Assembly (NCBI RefSeq): GCF_021088345.1
Contig: NZ_CP088156.1
Coordinates: 3,596,001-3,660,000 of the forward strand
Source of the DNA: Bradyrhizobium ontarionense
Lineage (GTDB): Bacteria; Pseudomonadota; Alphaproteobacteria; Rhizobiales; Xanthobacteraceae
Length of the DNA: 64,000 nt
Direction: 5' to 3'
This document shows, in pieces, positions 34,462 to 43,466 of this stretch. The stretch's first letter is position 1, and each line of letters starts with the position of its first letter. Made by a program: the position numbers and the translations under genes. Below the pieces are notes generated by a model. The model worked only from the letters and a program-made list of their open reading frames with translations. It ran no database searches and had not been told where the DNA came from.

Positions 34462-35286
34462 CTACCCGACCAGCGCTGCGACCAGCGCACTCTCCGGATC
34501 AGCCAGATCGTCGATCACGTCGAAATGGTGCCGGTCCGGCGCCTCGACATAGACCGTCGCGGCGCCGAGGCCGGTCCAGATGTTGGCGAGCAATTGGGCC
34601 TGGCGGCGGAATTCGTTGCGCTCGGCGCCGCCGACCCAGGCGGTGACCCGTGCGCCATCGATCGGCGCCAGCAGCGCCGGGCTCTCGCTCGCGGCCGTCG
34701 CGTCGTCGATGCGCAAGGTGTCGTTCATCGCGGTCCGCTGCAGCGGGCGCAGATCGTGCAGGCCGGAGATCGAGACTACGCTCGTGATGCGCGCCTGCCG
34801 CTCGGAGGCCAGCGGCGCGCCGCGGCAGATCATGCGGCTGACGAGATGGCCGCCGGCGGAATGGCCGGTCAGCGCCACGGGGCCATCGGCCTCGTCCATC
34901 GCGCGCGCGATCGCCTGCGCCACGTCGGCCGAGATGTCGGCGATGCCGACCTCGGGGCACAGCCGGTAGGAGGGCATCGCCACCGCATGGCCCCGCGCGA
35001 CGGCGCCTTGCGCCAGATGCGACCAGAAGCTCTTGTCGAGCCGCATCCAGTAGCCGCCATGCACGAACACGACGAGCCCCTTCGGCTTGCCCTCAGGGAG
35101 AAACAGGTCGAGGCGCTGACGGTCGTGCGCACCATAGGCGATATCGAGCATGGCGCGGCCCTGCCCGGCCAATTCAGCACGATAGGCTTCCGCGGGCGCA
35201 ACCCACAGGCCCGGCCAACGCTCACCGCCGGCGATGTTCGGGCCGTTGGCATAGGCGTTGTCCCAGTCCTTGACAGCATAGAGCAT
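34462..35286 (-). CDS. kynB: Kynurenine formamidase (alpha/beta hydrolase)
   Basis: 274 residues. The oxyanion-hole motif is HGGYW in VVFVHGGYWMRLDKS; the nucleophile Ser is in GHSAGGH; the late His is in APDRHHFDV. This matches alpha/beta-hydrolase arylformamidases, which hydrolyse N-formylkynurenine to kynurenine and formate. The annotation rests on the neighbours: tryptophan dioxygenase and kynureninase lie directly upstream on the same strand. The unrelated KynB metalloenzyme type is not present here, so the symbol is functional only. A MITE-like element sits in the 174-bp gap before it. Confidence 0.8.
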   Translation of the reverse strand: MLYAVKDWDNAYANGPNIAGGERWPGLWVAPAEAYRAELAGQGRAMLDIAYGAHDRQRLDLFLPEGKPKGLVVFVHGGYWMRLDKSFWSHLAQGAVARGHAVAMPSYRLCPEVGIADISADVAQAIARAMDEADGPVALTGHSAGGHLVSRMICRGAPLASERQARITSVVSISGLHDLRPLQRTAMNDTLRIDDATAASESPALLAPIDGARVTAWVGGAERNEFRRQAQLLANIWTGLGAATVYVEAPDRHHFDVIDDLADPESALVAALVG

Positions 35287-35334
35287 GAAGATCTCCTCAT
35301 CGAATGATTAGCGCGACATCACAGCCCAACGGCT

Positions 35335-35452
35335 ATCGCATATGACAATCTGAGTTTTTCGCGAGTCTGTCTCCACGTCGTCATGGCCGGGACGGAGCCC
35401 GGCCATGACTGTGCGGAGGGAGCCGAACTCAAGCTTGGACATCATATGCGAT
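35335..35452. repeat. MITE-like hairpin element between kynA and kynB
   Basis: Perfect 11-bp terminal inverted repeats atcgcatatga (35335-35345) and tcatatgcgat (35442-35452). Inside them lies gagtt/aactc, and in the centre a perfect-looking palindrome gtcatggccggg...cccggccatgac (35381-35409). The whole 118 bp could fold into one long hairpin. No coding capacity. Confidence 0.65.
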
Positions 35453-35460
35453 CGCCCTGC

Positions 35461-36300
35461 TCACAGCCCGGTGCGCAGCTTCCAGAGTTCGGGGAACAGC
35501 ACGATCTCCAGCATCTTGCGCAGGTAGTTGACGCCGCTGGTGCCGCCGGTGCCGGTCTTGAAGCCGATGATACGCTCCACAGTGGTAACGTGGTTGAAGC
35601 GCCAGCGCCGGAAGTAATCCTCGAAGTCGACAAGCTTCTCGGCGAGCTCGTACAACTCCCAATGGCGCTGCGGATCGCGATAGACGCTGGTCCAGGCCGC
35701 CACCACCTCCGCGCTCTCGCTGCGCGTGCCGCGCCAGTCCGTGCGCTGCCCGTCGGCACCGGTGAAGAAGCCGCGCCGTGCCAAGAGCCGCAGCGCTTCG
35801 TCGTAGAGGCTGGGTCTCGCCAGGATCGCCTCCAGCTCGGCGGTCAGCTCGGGATGATGCGCATGCGGCCGCAGCATCGCGAGATTGCGATTGCCGAGCA
35901 GGAATTCGATCGAGCGATACTGGAACGACTGGAAGCCGGAGGACTCGCCGAGCTTGTCGCGGAATAGCGTGTACTCGCTGGGGGTCATCGTGCGCAGCAC
36001 GTCCCAGGCGCCGTTGAGCTGCTCGAAGATGCGCGACACCCGCGCCAGCATCTTGAATGCCGGCTGCACGTCGTCCCTGGCGATCGCAGCCATCGCGGCC
36101 TTGATCTCGTGGATCGCGAGCTTCATCCACAGCTCGGAGGTCTGGTGCTGGATGATGAACAGCAGCTCGTCATGGGCCGACGACAGCGGCGCCTGCGCGT
36201 CGAGCAGGCGGTCCAGCATCAGATAGTCGCCATAGGACATCCGTCCCTTGAAGTTCATCCGCGCGCCTTCGGTGGCGGGATCGTAGGGACCGCTGGTCAC
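35461..36300 (-). CDS. kynA: Tryptophan 2,3-dioxygenase
   Basis: 279 residues, the normal length. Family blocks are [49 protein letters not shown] and [15 protein letters not shown]. The heme-ligating His is in [15 protein letters not shown]. It inserts O2 into tryptophan to give N-formylkynurenine. The start is a GTG at 36300 that overlaps the kynU stop by 4 bp (GTGA), with aaggag 9 bp before it. A longer in-frame start at 36339 lies within kynU and is less likely. Confidence 0.93.
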   Translation of the reverse strand: MTSGPYDPATEGARMNFKGRMSYGDYLMLDRLLDAQAPLSSAHDELLFIIQHQTSELWMKLAIHEIKAAMAAIARDDVQPAFKMLARVSRIFEQLNGAWDVLRTMTPSEYTLFRDKLGESSGFQSFQYRSIEFLLGNRNLAMLRPHAHHPELTAELEAILARPSLYDEALRLLARRGFFTGADGQRTDWRGTRSESAEVVAAWTSVYRDPQRHWELYELAEKLVDFEDYFRRWRFNHVTTVERIIGFKTGTGGTSGVNYLRKMLEIVLFPELWKLRTGL

Positions 36301-37490
36301 GTCACGAGCTCCTTCTGGCGATAGTCGGGCCGGTCCCACAGCTTCTTGACGAGGACCTCCTCGAGAATGTCGACGGCGCCGCGCACCTCGGCCTCGCCGA
36401 GATAGAGCGGCGTGAAGCCGAAGCGCAATGCGTCGGGCGCGCGGAAATCGCCGATCACGCCACGCGCGATCAGCGCGCGCATGATGGCATAGCCGTCGGG
36501 ATGGCGGAACGACACCTGGCTGCCGCGCCGGGAGGGATCACGTGGCGAAGCCAGGGTCAGCGAGGGACAGCGCCTCTCGACCTCGGCGATGAACAGCTCC
36601 GACAGCGCGATCGAGGCTGCGCGCACGTCCTGCATCGACACGCCCTCCCAGGCGTCGAGCGCCGCATCGAGCGCGGCCAGCGCGATGATCGGCGGCGTGC
36701 CGATGCGCATGCGCTCGATGCCACCGCCGGGGCGATAGTCGAGATCGAAGGCGAACGGCGCCTCGTGGCCCATCCAGCCCGACAGCGCCGGCGGCGCGAT
36801 ATCGGCATGGCGGGGTGCGACATAGATGAAGGCCGGCGCGCCGGGCCCGCCATTGAGATATTTGTAGGTGCAGCCGACCGCGAAGTCGGCATCCGCGCCG
36901 GCGAGATCGACCGGCACGGCGCCGGCGGAATGCGCGAGGTCCCATATCGCGAGCGCGCCGGCAGCGTGCGCCTTCGCGGTCAAAGCTTTCATGTCGTGCA
37001 TGCGCCCGGTGCGATAGTCCACCTCGGTCAGCATCAGCACGGCGACGCCGTCGTCGATGGCGGCCTCGACGGCCTCCGGCTCGACCACCTTCAGCGTGGC
37101 GCGGTCGCCGAGCATGCGGACCAGGCCCTGCGCCATGTAGAGATCGGAGGGGAAGTTGCCGCTGTCCGACAGGATCACGCGACGGCTGGGATTGAGCGAC
37201 AGCGCCGCGGCGAGCGCCTGATACACCTTGATCGAGAGCGTGTCGCCCATCACGACCGTGCCGGGCGCAGCACCAATCAGATGTGCCACGCGGTCGCCGA
37301 CACGACGCGGCTGTGTCATCCAGCCGGCGCTGTTCCAGCCGCGGATCAGCTCGGTGCCCCATTCGGCCTCGATCATGTGCGCGACGCGGGCGGGCACCGC
37401 TGAAGGCAGAGCGCCGAGCGAATTGCCGTCGAGATAGATCACGCCTTTGGGGATCGTGAAGAGTGAGCGCGTCCTGGAAAAATCGGTCAT
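36297..37490 (-). CDS. kynU: Kynureninase
   Basis: 397 residues from the ATG at 37490. A fold type I PLP enzyme: [11 protein letters not shown] near the N-terminus, [45 protein letters not shown] and the PLP lysine in [14 protein letters not shown]. It cleaves kynurenine to anthranilate and alanine. It is the first gene of the kyn cluster and overlaps kynA by 4 bp. Upstream frames to 37583 run over the tandem repeat at 37506-37543, so the shorter start is preferred. Confidence 0.93.
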   Translation of the reverse strand: MTDFSRTRSLFTIPKGVIYLDGNSLGALPSAVPARVAHMIEAEWGTELIRGWNSAGWMTQPRRVGDRVAHLIGAAPGTVVMGDTLSIKVYQALAAALSLNPSRRVILSDSGNFPSDLYMAQGLVRMLGDRATLKVVEPEAVEAAIDDGVAVLMLTEVDYRTGRMHDMKALTAKAHAAGALAIWDLAHSAGAVPVDLAGADADFAVGCTYKYLNGGPGAPAFIYVAPRHADIAPPALSGWMGHEAPFAFDLDYRPGGGIERMRIGTPPIIALAALDAALDAWEGVSMQDVRAASIALSELFIAEVERRCPSLTLASPRDPSRRGSQVSFRHPDGYAIMRALIARGVIGDFRAPDALRFGFTPLYLGEAEVRGAVDILEEVLVKKLWDRPDYRQKELVT

Positions 37491-37505
37491 GCTGGCCCTG
37501 TCCGG

Positions 37506-37543
37506 TTCGCGGCTCCTGTTCGCGGCTCCTGAATGCATGATTC
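37506..37543. promoter_or_regulatory. Tandem 13-bp repeat and palindrome upstream of kynU
   Basis: ttcgcggctcctg occurs twice in direct tandem (37506-37518 and 37519-37531), followed by gaat-gcatg-attc (37531-37543). They lie 16-53 bp upstream of the kynU start. A regulator binding here (for example an Lrp-type KynR as in other bacteria) is a guess; no regulator gene is adjacent. Confidence 0.4.
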
Positions 37544-37735
37544 GCGCCGGGTTAGGCCAGATCAAGCCGGACACGCCGTCCACCCGTGCATGGCTGGCCC
37601 GCCGGCGCGGCGCCGCATCAGCCGGCGGAGCGGCAAAAAGTCGACACAGATGGCCCGCATGGCTCGCGGCGGAGATGACCGGAGGCCTGCGGCATGCAAG
37701 GATCGATGATTCCCAGTATCCGCGGAGTGCGCCCG

Positions 37736-38143
37736 ATGCGCATCATACTGCCGTTCGTCTTTGTTCTCCTGCTGCTGACGCATCCTGCCGGTGCAGGCGA
37801 CGAGGCCGCCGCCGCGCAGAACGTGATCCGCGCGCAGGAGCAGGCCTTTGCCCGCGACGACGGCGCGACGGCCTACGCGCAGGCCGCGCCGGCGGTCCAG
37901 GCGATGTTCCCGAGCGTCGAGATCTTCATGGCGATGGTCAAGACCGGCTACGCGCCGGTCTATCGTCACCGCCGCTTCGATTTCGGACCGTTACAGGCCG
38001 AGGACGGCACCATCGCCCAGCGTGTGCACATCGTCGACGCCGACGGCGAGGCCTGGGAAGCGCTCTATACGCTGCAGGTGCAGCCCGACGGCAGCCTCAA
38101 GATCACCGGCTGCTCGCTGCTCAAGACCGGGCAGTCGGTTTGA
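37736..38143 (+). CDS. DUF4864-type exported protein
   Basis: 135 residues with a signal peptide (ILPFVFVLLLLTHPAGA). The mature part contains IRAQEQAFARDDGATAYAQAAPAVQAMF and MVKTGYAPVYRHRRFDFG, which I recognise as the DUF4864 pattern. The function is unknown. The start at 37736 follows ggag; an in-frame ATG at 37694 would put extra residues before the signal. It ends 6 bp before the convergent TAXI-type gene. Confidence 0.7.
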   Translation: MRIILPFVFVLLLLTHPAGAGDEAAAAQNVIRAQEQAFARDDGATAYAQAAPAVQAMFPSVEIFMAMVKTGYAPVYRHRRFDFGPLQAEDGTIAQRVHIVDADGEAWEALYTLQVQPDGSLKITGCSLLKTGQSV

Positions 38144-38149
38144 GTCCCG

Positions 38150-39457
38150 TCATCGTTGCGTTGGCGTCGGCGGACCGCCATGCTGCTGACGCCATTGCAG
38201 GAATTGGCGAAACAGCGCGCTGCGCTCGGCGGGATCGTTCGACAGCTGCCCGCCGCTCTGGCGCACGAAGGCCTCGAACTGCACCTGCTGCGCATCGGCG
38301 ACCTGCGGCCGCGGCACCATGCTGCGCGCGATGAGCCAATCGTCCGCAGCCTTGAAGCGCTTCCAGCCGGGGATGGCGGCGACGATGCTCGACTCCCGCC
38401 ATTTGGGATGGCGCGGCGGCTTCATGAACTCGTCATAGTTGGCGAAGAACGCATCGACGAAGCGCGCCACCTTGCGATAGCGCTCGGTATTCTCGGGCCA
38501 GTTGTAGCTGACGAGCAGCATGCTGATCGCCACCGTCTCGATCGTCTCGCCGGGCTGCAGCAGGTTCGGATATTCCTCCGACGACAGCGTGGTCGGTAGA
38601 TAGAGATCCTGCAGCCGGCGGTCGTAGGGGATCGTCACCAGATGCAAAGCGCGGTTGTCGTTCCTGATGTTGCGCGCCAGTTGGAAGATCTTGCCGGTGG
38701 AGACAATGTAGGCGTCGGCCTCGCCGTCGATCAGCTTCTGGATCGATTTCGCGTCATCGCTCGCGTAATCGAATGAGGCAGCCAGATTCAGCCGGTTGAA
38801 GATCACGCGCGCCGAATAGAAGCCGACGTCGGTCGGCGCGATGATGCGCTTGCCGTTGAGGTCGAAGATCGAGCGGATCGAGGATCGCGCGATGATGTGG
38901 ATCTCGTTGTGATAGAGCCGCGCGATGTAGCGCAGCTGCGAGGTGATGTCCGGGATGCCGTATTGCAGCCGATAGAACTCGGGCACGTCGGCGGCGACCG
39001 CGCCCATGTCGATGGTCTTCAGGAACAGGATGTCGGAGACGTTGCGCACCGGTCCTTTGCCGAGCACGGGCAGCACGCGGATGTTCGACTGGTCGTCCAG
39101 CACGCGGGCCATGTCCGAGCCGAACACCGAGGTCGCGCCGCCGGCCGGCGCCGTGATGATCGTGACCGTGCCTTCGTTGACGTCGTTCGGGTTCGGCAGT
39201 CGCCACACGTCCGGCCCGCTGCCGGGGGCCGGCGACAGCGACGCCGGCAGGCCCGCGGGCCGGGGCGGAGCCGGGATCACCGGCGCGGCGTTCGGACGCG
39301 CGGGAGCCGGCGACACCGGCACGATGATCGAGCGGGTCGCCGCCGGGCGCGGCGGCTGGATCTGGGGCAATAATTGTGCGGACGCATGGCTGGTCACGAG
39401 ACCCGCTGCGAGCGCGGCGAGCACCAGCTGCGAGGCAACCTTGGAAACGATGGACAT
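38150..39457 (-). CDS. TAXI-type (TRAP-associated) solute-binding protein, orphan
   Basis: 435 residues. Signal peptide at 1-27 (LVLAALAAGLVTSHASAQ), then a Pro/Ala-rich linker (about 30-78) and a TAXI-family binding domain: FGSDMARVLDDQSNIRVLP, DILFLKTIDMGAVAADVPEF, RLYHNEIHIIARSSI. It should bind a small carboxylate in the periplasm, but there is no DctQM or fused TRAP permease nearby. It is clearly homologous to the protein at 54305, sharing for example the YPNLL.PGE..ET block and YNWP..TERYR. The C-terminal tail (MVPRP to the end) is Gln-rich. Confidence 0.78.
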   Translation of the reverse strand: MSIVSKVASQLVLAALAAGLVTSHASAQLLPQIQPPRPAATRSIIVPVSPAPARPNAAPVIPAPPRPAGLPASLSPAPGSGPDVWRLPNPNDVNEGTVTIITAPAGGATSVFGSDMARVLDDQSNIRVLPVLGKGPVRNVSDILFLKTIDMGAVAADVPEFYRLQYGIPDITSQLRYIARLYHNEIHIIARSSIRSIFDLNGKRIIAPTDVGFYSARVIFNRLNLAASFDYASDDAKSIQKLIDGEADAYIVSTGKIFQLARNIRNDNRALHLVTIPYDRRLQDLYLPTTLSSEEYPNLLQPGETIETVAISMLLVSYNWPENTERYRKVARFVDAFFANYDEFMKPPRHPKWRESSIVAAIPGWKRFKAADDWLIARSMVPRPQVADAQQVQFEAFVRQSGGQLSNDPAERSALFRQFLQWRQQHGGPPTPTQR

Positions 39458-39773
39458 AGCGCAACGGCCTCCTGCACCATCGCGATGCCGCCGCAGCGAT
39501 CTCGACCGGTCCGGAGCTTTCACCTCATCGCCTCTTTGCTTCAGGCAAGCGACGGGCGACCGCGGCCTCGGCTGAGACCTCGCGACAAATCCACTTCGCG
39601 ATGCGAATCGCGCGGGCCAAAACGGCCCTCGTCAACTTCGATCGAGATCATAGTTGCGTGATCGGATTCGATGGATTTGCGGCGCTGGACGGGATTTTGT
39701 ATGACAGGGTGCATATAATGCCAGGCGTGGAAGCGATCTGCAGCCGGTGTGGCTGCCGCGCAACGCCGCCCGC

Positions 39774-41042
39774 TCAGGCCGCCAGCCGGTGTCGCCGCCG
39801 CGCCAGGATCAGCAGCGTGACCACGATGGCGATGTTGAGCGCATTCCAGCCGAGCCCGTTGGCGAACGCCGCCGCATAGGAGCCGGTGGCATCGAAGATG
39901 ACCCCCGACACCCAGCCACCGAACGACATGCCGAACACCGAGGCGAAGATGATGATACCGACCCGGGTGGCGGCCTCGCGCGCCGGCATCGCCTCGCGCA
40001 CGATGATCGCATAGCTCGGCACGATGCCGCCCTGGAACAGGCCGAACATCGCCGAGATCAGATAGAGCGAGCTCAGGCTGTCGAAGAACAGGTAGAACAG
40101 CAGCGCGAAGCCCTGCGCCAGCGAGCCGATCAGCAGCGTCCGCATGCCGCCGATCCGATCGGCGAGATAGCCGGAGCCGATGCGGCTGACGATGCCGAAC
40201 GCCATCATCAGCGACAGCATCTGGGCGCCGCGGGCGACGCCATAGCCGAGGTCGCCGCAATAGGCGACGATGTGGACCTGCGGCATCGCCATCGCCACGC
40301 AGCAGGCGATCGCGGCGACGCTGAGCAGCACGGTCAGCGCATTGGTGGAGATCGGCAGATCGAGCTGCGGCGGCGCGGCCCGGGTGTGATCATGGGCGCC
40401 GGCGCCGTCCATGCGGGCGCGCAGGATCAGCAGCAGCGCGCTCATCGCCACCGCGCAGAAGATCCCGAGCGCGACATGGGTCGCGCGCCAGCCGATCTGC
40501 TGCACGCCCCAATTCACCAGCGGCGGCCACACCGTGCCGGCGACGTAGTTGCCGGAGGCGACGATGGTGACGGCGAGCCCGCGATAGCGCTCGAACCAGT
40601 GCGAGGCCTCCGCCATCAGCGGCGCGAAGGTCACGGACGAGCCGAGCCCGATCAGGAAATACACCGCCTGGAACTGCCACAGCGTCATCGACGCGCCGGC
40701 GAGCAGATAGGCCACGGCGGTGCAGGCGATGCTCAAGGCCATCGCGGTGACGATGCCGAACCGGTCGGTGATGCGGCCGACGATGACGCCGCCGAGGCCG
40801 AAGCCGAACATGGTCAGGGTATAAGCCAGCGACACCGCGCCCCGGCTGGCGGCAAACTCGGCCTGCACGGTCGGCAGCACGACGACGACGGTCCACATCC
40901 CCGCGCCGCCGATGGAACCGATCGCGAGCGCAAGCACCAGCCGCGCCCAAGCCTGGCGCGAATCTGGCGTGAAGTGAGGCGCTTCCTCGAATCTTGTATG
41001 GGGTCCGTGCACGATGGCCGCAACTTCGTTGCCACGTTGCAT
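39774..41042 (-). CDS. Major facilitator superfamily transporter (oxalate/formate antiporter-like group)
   Basis: 422 residues from the ATG at 41042. About 12 hydrophobic helices; the MFS loop motif is GRITDRFGIVTAM, and the second-half equivalent is GYLADRIGGMRTLL. It resembles the monocarboxylate/oxalate-formate group. The substrate is unknown. The start is uncertain: other ATGs at 41057 and 41075 and a longer frame to 41213 exist, and none has a convincing ribosome site. The extra N-terminal residues are poorly MFS-like. Confidence 0.85.
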   Translation of the reverse strand: MQRGNEVAAIVHGPHTRFEEAPHFTPDSRQAWARLVLALAIGSIGGAGMWTVVVVLPTVQAEFAASRGAVSLAYTLTMFGFGLGGVIVGRITDRFGIVTAMALSIACTAVAYLLAGASMTLWQFQAVYFLIGLGSSVTFAPLMAEASHWFERYRGLAVTIVASGNYVAGTVWPPLVNWGVQQIGWRATHVALGIFCAVAMSALLLILRARMDGAGAHDHTRAAPPQLDLPISTNALTVLLSVAAIACCVAMAMPQVHIVAYCGDLGYGVARGAQMLSLMMAFGIVSRIGSGYLADRIGGMRTLLIGSLAQGFALLFYLFFDSLSSLYLISAMFGLFQGGIVPSYAIIVREAMPAREAATRVGIIIFASVFGMSFGGWVSGVIFDATGSYAAAFANGLGWNALNIAIVVTLLILARRRHRLAA

Positions 41043-41194
41043 CAGGTCAAGCCACATTGCTGCGGCATTGGCCATGCAGAAGCAGCGCAACAGATGCGAT
41101 CCCGCCGGCACGCCGGATATCCGCTGCTCTTGGTCTTGGCGACGCAGCAAATTCTGGCTAGGTTGCGCGCGGCAACGAAGAGATTTGCGCGCGC

Positions 41195-41662
41195 ATGTCG
41201 TTTGGACTGACACGGAAGACGCGGGTTATGGCGGGACGGCTGCTCGTCCTCGCCTACCTGTTCTGCGTGCTCAGCCCGGGCGTCGCGATGGCGTTCGGGA
41301 ATGGCGCTGCGCCCTGTCTCGACGAATCCGCGATTGCGGTTGCGGTCTCTTATCATGAGACGGCCACAGACGCGGTGATGCCGCAGATGCATGCGGCGCA
41401 CGCGCATTCTCATGATCACGGCCATGCCATGGATGGCGGCATGCAGGTGCGGCTCGCCCCTGCTCCCGTCCCATCGCATCATGATCACAGCAAGATGCCC
41501 GGGCCGTGCTGCGCCATGATGTGCGCGGTAGGTCTCACCGCCGCGCTGCCGGCGATCGCCGTCCCCTCTCCTCTCGCCGCCGCCAGCCTCACCATGCGGG
41601 ACGAGAGCCTTCCCGGGCGCACGCCACAGCGCCTCGATCGTCCCCCCATCGTCCTGGTCTGA
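41195..41662 (+). CDS. His/Met-rich secreted protein, probably copper-related
   Basis: 155 residues. A signal-like hydrophobic segment (GRLLVLAYLFCVLSPGVAMAF), then a stretch of His (AAHAHSHDHGHAMDGGM) and later SHHDHSKMPGPCCAMMCA. Such His/Met/Cys clusters bind copper. It begins the copper cluster, with the small lipoprotein gene 75 bp after it. The N-terminus may start at 41195 or at 41228 (MAGRLLVL). No named domain recognised. Confidence 0.6.
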   Translation: MSFGLTRKTRVMAGRLLVLAYLFCVLSPGVAMAFGNGAAPCLDESAIAVAVSYHETATDAVMPQMHAAHAHSHDHGHAMDGGMQVRLAPAPVPSHHDHSKMPGPCCAMMCAVGLTAALPAIAVPSPLAAASLTMRDESLPGRTPQRLDRPPIVLV

Positions 41663-41737
41663 ACGAACGACGCGGGATCGCGCGCTGTCCGCGCACCGAT
41701 CTCCGCGATTCATCGACAGATCGAAGGACTCCACATC

Positions 41738-42028
41738 ATGTTGTCGCAACCGAAGGCGACGCCCGCTGCCGTATGTCCGGCGCGGTGCGGCCTGCCGTTT
41801 CCCATTCGCCCAAGCACGTTGGCGCTGCTTGCGGCCTTCAGCCTTGCCGCCTGCCAGCCGCGCACGGTCGCGCTGTCGGGTGCCGATCCGGCCGACCCCG
41901 CAGCCAGGGTCGCGCCCGTGCGCACCTCGGCGGTGACCGCGCCGTCCACGTCGCTGCGCCCGGTCGCCCCCGCTGCGTGGGGACAGCGTAACGACGCCGG
42001 TACGCCGCGCCCCGAGCCGAGCCGCTAG
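41738..42028 (+). CDS. Small lipoprotein of unknown function
   Basis: 96 residues. A hydrophobic run ending in the lipobox SLAAC (C39) suggests lipidation after cleavage by signal peptidase II. The remainder is Pro/Ala-rich and unstructured. It ends 9 bp before the TolC-like gene, so it is probably co-transcribed. The N-terminal region is longer than usual; the true start may be later, at a non-ATG codon. Confidence 0.5.
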   Translation: MLSQPKATPAAVCPARCGLPFPIRPSTLALLAAFSLAACQPRTVALSGADPADPAARVAPVRTSAVTAPSTSLRPVAPAAWGQRNDAGTPRPEPSR

Positions 42029-42037
42029 GAGCGCCAC

Positions 42038-43453
42038 ATGCAGGGGATCATCAGGCTTGCGGCGCTCGCCGCAGCAACTGCGCTCGCGGGCTGCGCCTCG
42101 TTCTCGCCCGACGGCGGCATGGGCGTGGTTGCCGACATCACCACCCGCACGACGGCCAAGGAGGTCGCCTCCGTCAGAAGCGATGACGACGCCGAGCGCG
42201 TCCGCGCCGCGACACGCCGGCTGCTCGCTCGGCCACTGTCGGCCGATGCGGCCGTACAGGTCGCGCTGTTCAACAACAAGGGATTGCAGGCCGACTATCA
42301 TCAGCTCGCGCTCAGCGACGCCGACAGGGTCGGGGCCAGCCTGCCGCCGAATCCGACGCTGTCCCTGATGCGCATCAGCGGCGACGGCGCGCTGGAGGCG
42401 GAGCGCCAGGTCGCGGGCGACATCCTGGCGCTCGCCACCTTGCCGCTGCGTTCCGGGATCGCGCGCGAGCGCTTCCATCAGGCGCAACTGAGAGCGGCGC
42501 TGGCCACCTTGCGGCTCGCGGCCGACGTGCGCCGTGCGCAGGTGCGCGCGGTCGCTGCGAACGAGCTGGTGGTCCTGCTGGTCGAGGCGCAATCGGCCGC
42601 CGAAGCGACCGCGCGGCTGGCCACGAGGCTCGGCGAGACCGGCGCGCTCAATCGTCTGGACCAGGCCCGCGAGCAGGTGTTCTACGCCGAGACCACGGCC
42701 GAGCTCGCGGGCGCCCGCCGCATGGCTTCGAGCGCGCGCGAGCGGCTGATCCGGCTGATGGGCCTGTGGGGCGACGATCTCGGCTTCCGTCTCCCCGAGC
42801 GATTACCGGCGCTGCCGCGCCGGCCGCTGACGCAGCCCTTCGTCGAGACCGACGCGGTCGGCCATCGCATCGATCTGCAGATCGCGCGCCTCGAGCTGTC
42901 AGCGCTCGCAACCTCGCTGCAGCTCACCGAGGCGACGCGCTTCGTCACCTTGCTCGACCTCGCCGGCATCGACCGCAAGACCATCGAGCCCGACGGCCGC
43001 GTCATCCGCGAGCGCGGTTTCGACGTGCAGTTCCAGATCCCGATCTTCGACGGCGGCGAGGTGCGCGTGCGGCAGGAGGCGGAGACCTACAACATCGCCT
43101 TCAACCGCCTCACCGAGCGCGCCGTCACGGTCCGCTCGGAGGCACGCGACGCCTATCGCAGCTATCGCGCGGCCTATGACATCGCCGGTCACTACGGCCG
43201 CGAGGTGCTGCCGCTGCGCCAGATCATCAGCGAGGAGATGCAGCTGCGTTATTCCAGCATGCAGGTCGACATCTTCGCGCTGCTGCTCGAGACGCGGCAG
43301 CGCCTCGCCTCGCGCCGGGCCGCCATCGACGCGAAGCGCGACTACTTCCTCGCCGAGGCCGAGCTGTCGACCGCCGTCAATGGTGGCGGCGGCACGACGG
43401 GAGAGGACACCGCACGGCAGACCGCGAGCGCGCTGGCGCCCAGCAATGACTGA
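42038..43453 (+). CDS. TolC-family outer-membrane efflux lipoprotein
   Basis: 471 residues. Lipobox ALAGC gives a lipidated C19. The body is helical with the repeated TolC pattern (for example ARLGETGALNRLDQAREQVFYAE and DAYRSYRAAYDIAGHYGREVL). It would form a trimeric outer-membrane channel for copper or toxic-compound efflux. No RND pump or adaptor lies beside it, so it must pair with a pump encoded elsewhere. It is followed 13 bp later by the multicopper oxidase. Confidence 0.82.
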   Translation: MQGIIRLAALAAATALAGCASFSPDGGMGVVADITTRTTAKEVASVRSDDDAERVRAATRRLLARPLSADAAVQVALFNNKGLQADYHQLALSDADRVGASLPPNPTLSLMRISGDGALEAERQVAGDILALATLPLRSGIARERFHQAQLRAALATLRLAADVRRAQVRAVAANELVVLLVEAQSAAEATARLATRLGETGALNRLDQAREQVFYAETTAELAGARRMASSARERLIRLMGLWGDDLGFRLPERLPALPRRPLTQPFVETDAVGHRIDLQIARLELSALATSLQLTEATRFVTLLDLAGIDRKTIEPDGRVIRERGFDVQFQIPIFDGGEVRVRQEAETYNIAFNRLTERAVTVRSEARDAYRSYRAAYDIAGHYGREVLPLRQIISEEMQLRYSSMQVDIFALLLETRQRLASRRAAIDAKRDYFLAEAELSTAVNGGGGTTGEDTARQTASALAPSND

Positions 43454-43466
43454 CAGGAGATCACAG

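Noticed and set aside
39747..41210. Long plus-strand open frame opposite the MFS gene
   Set aside because: The MFS reading has membrane helices and motifs; this one is a His/Arg/Asp-rich shadow.
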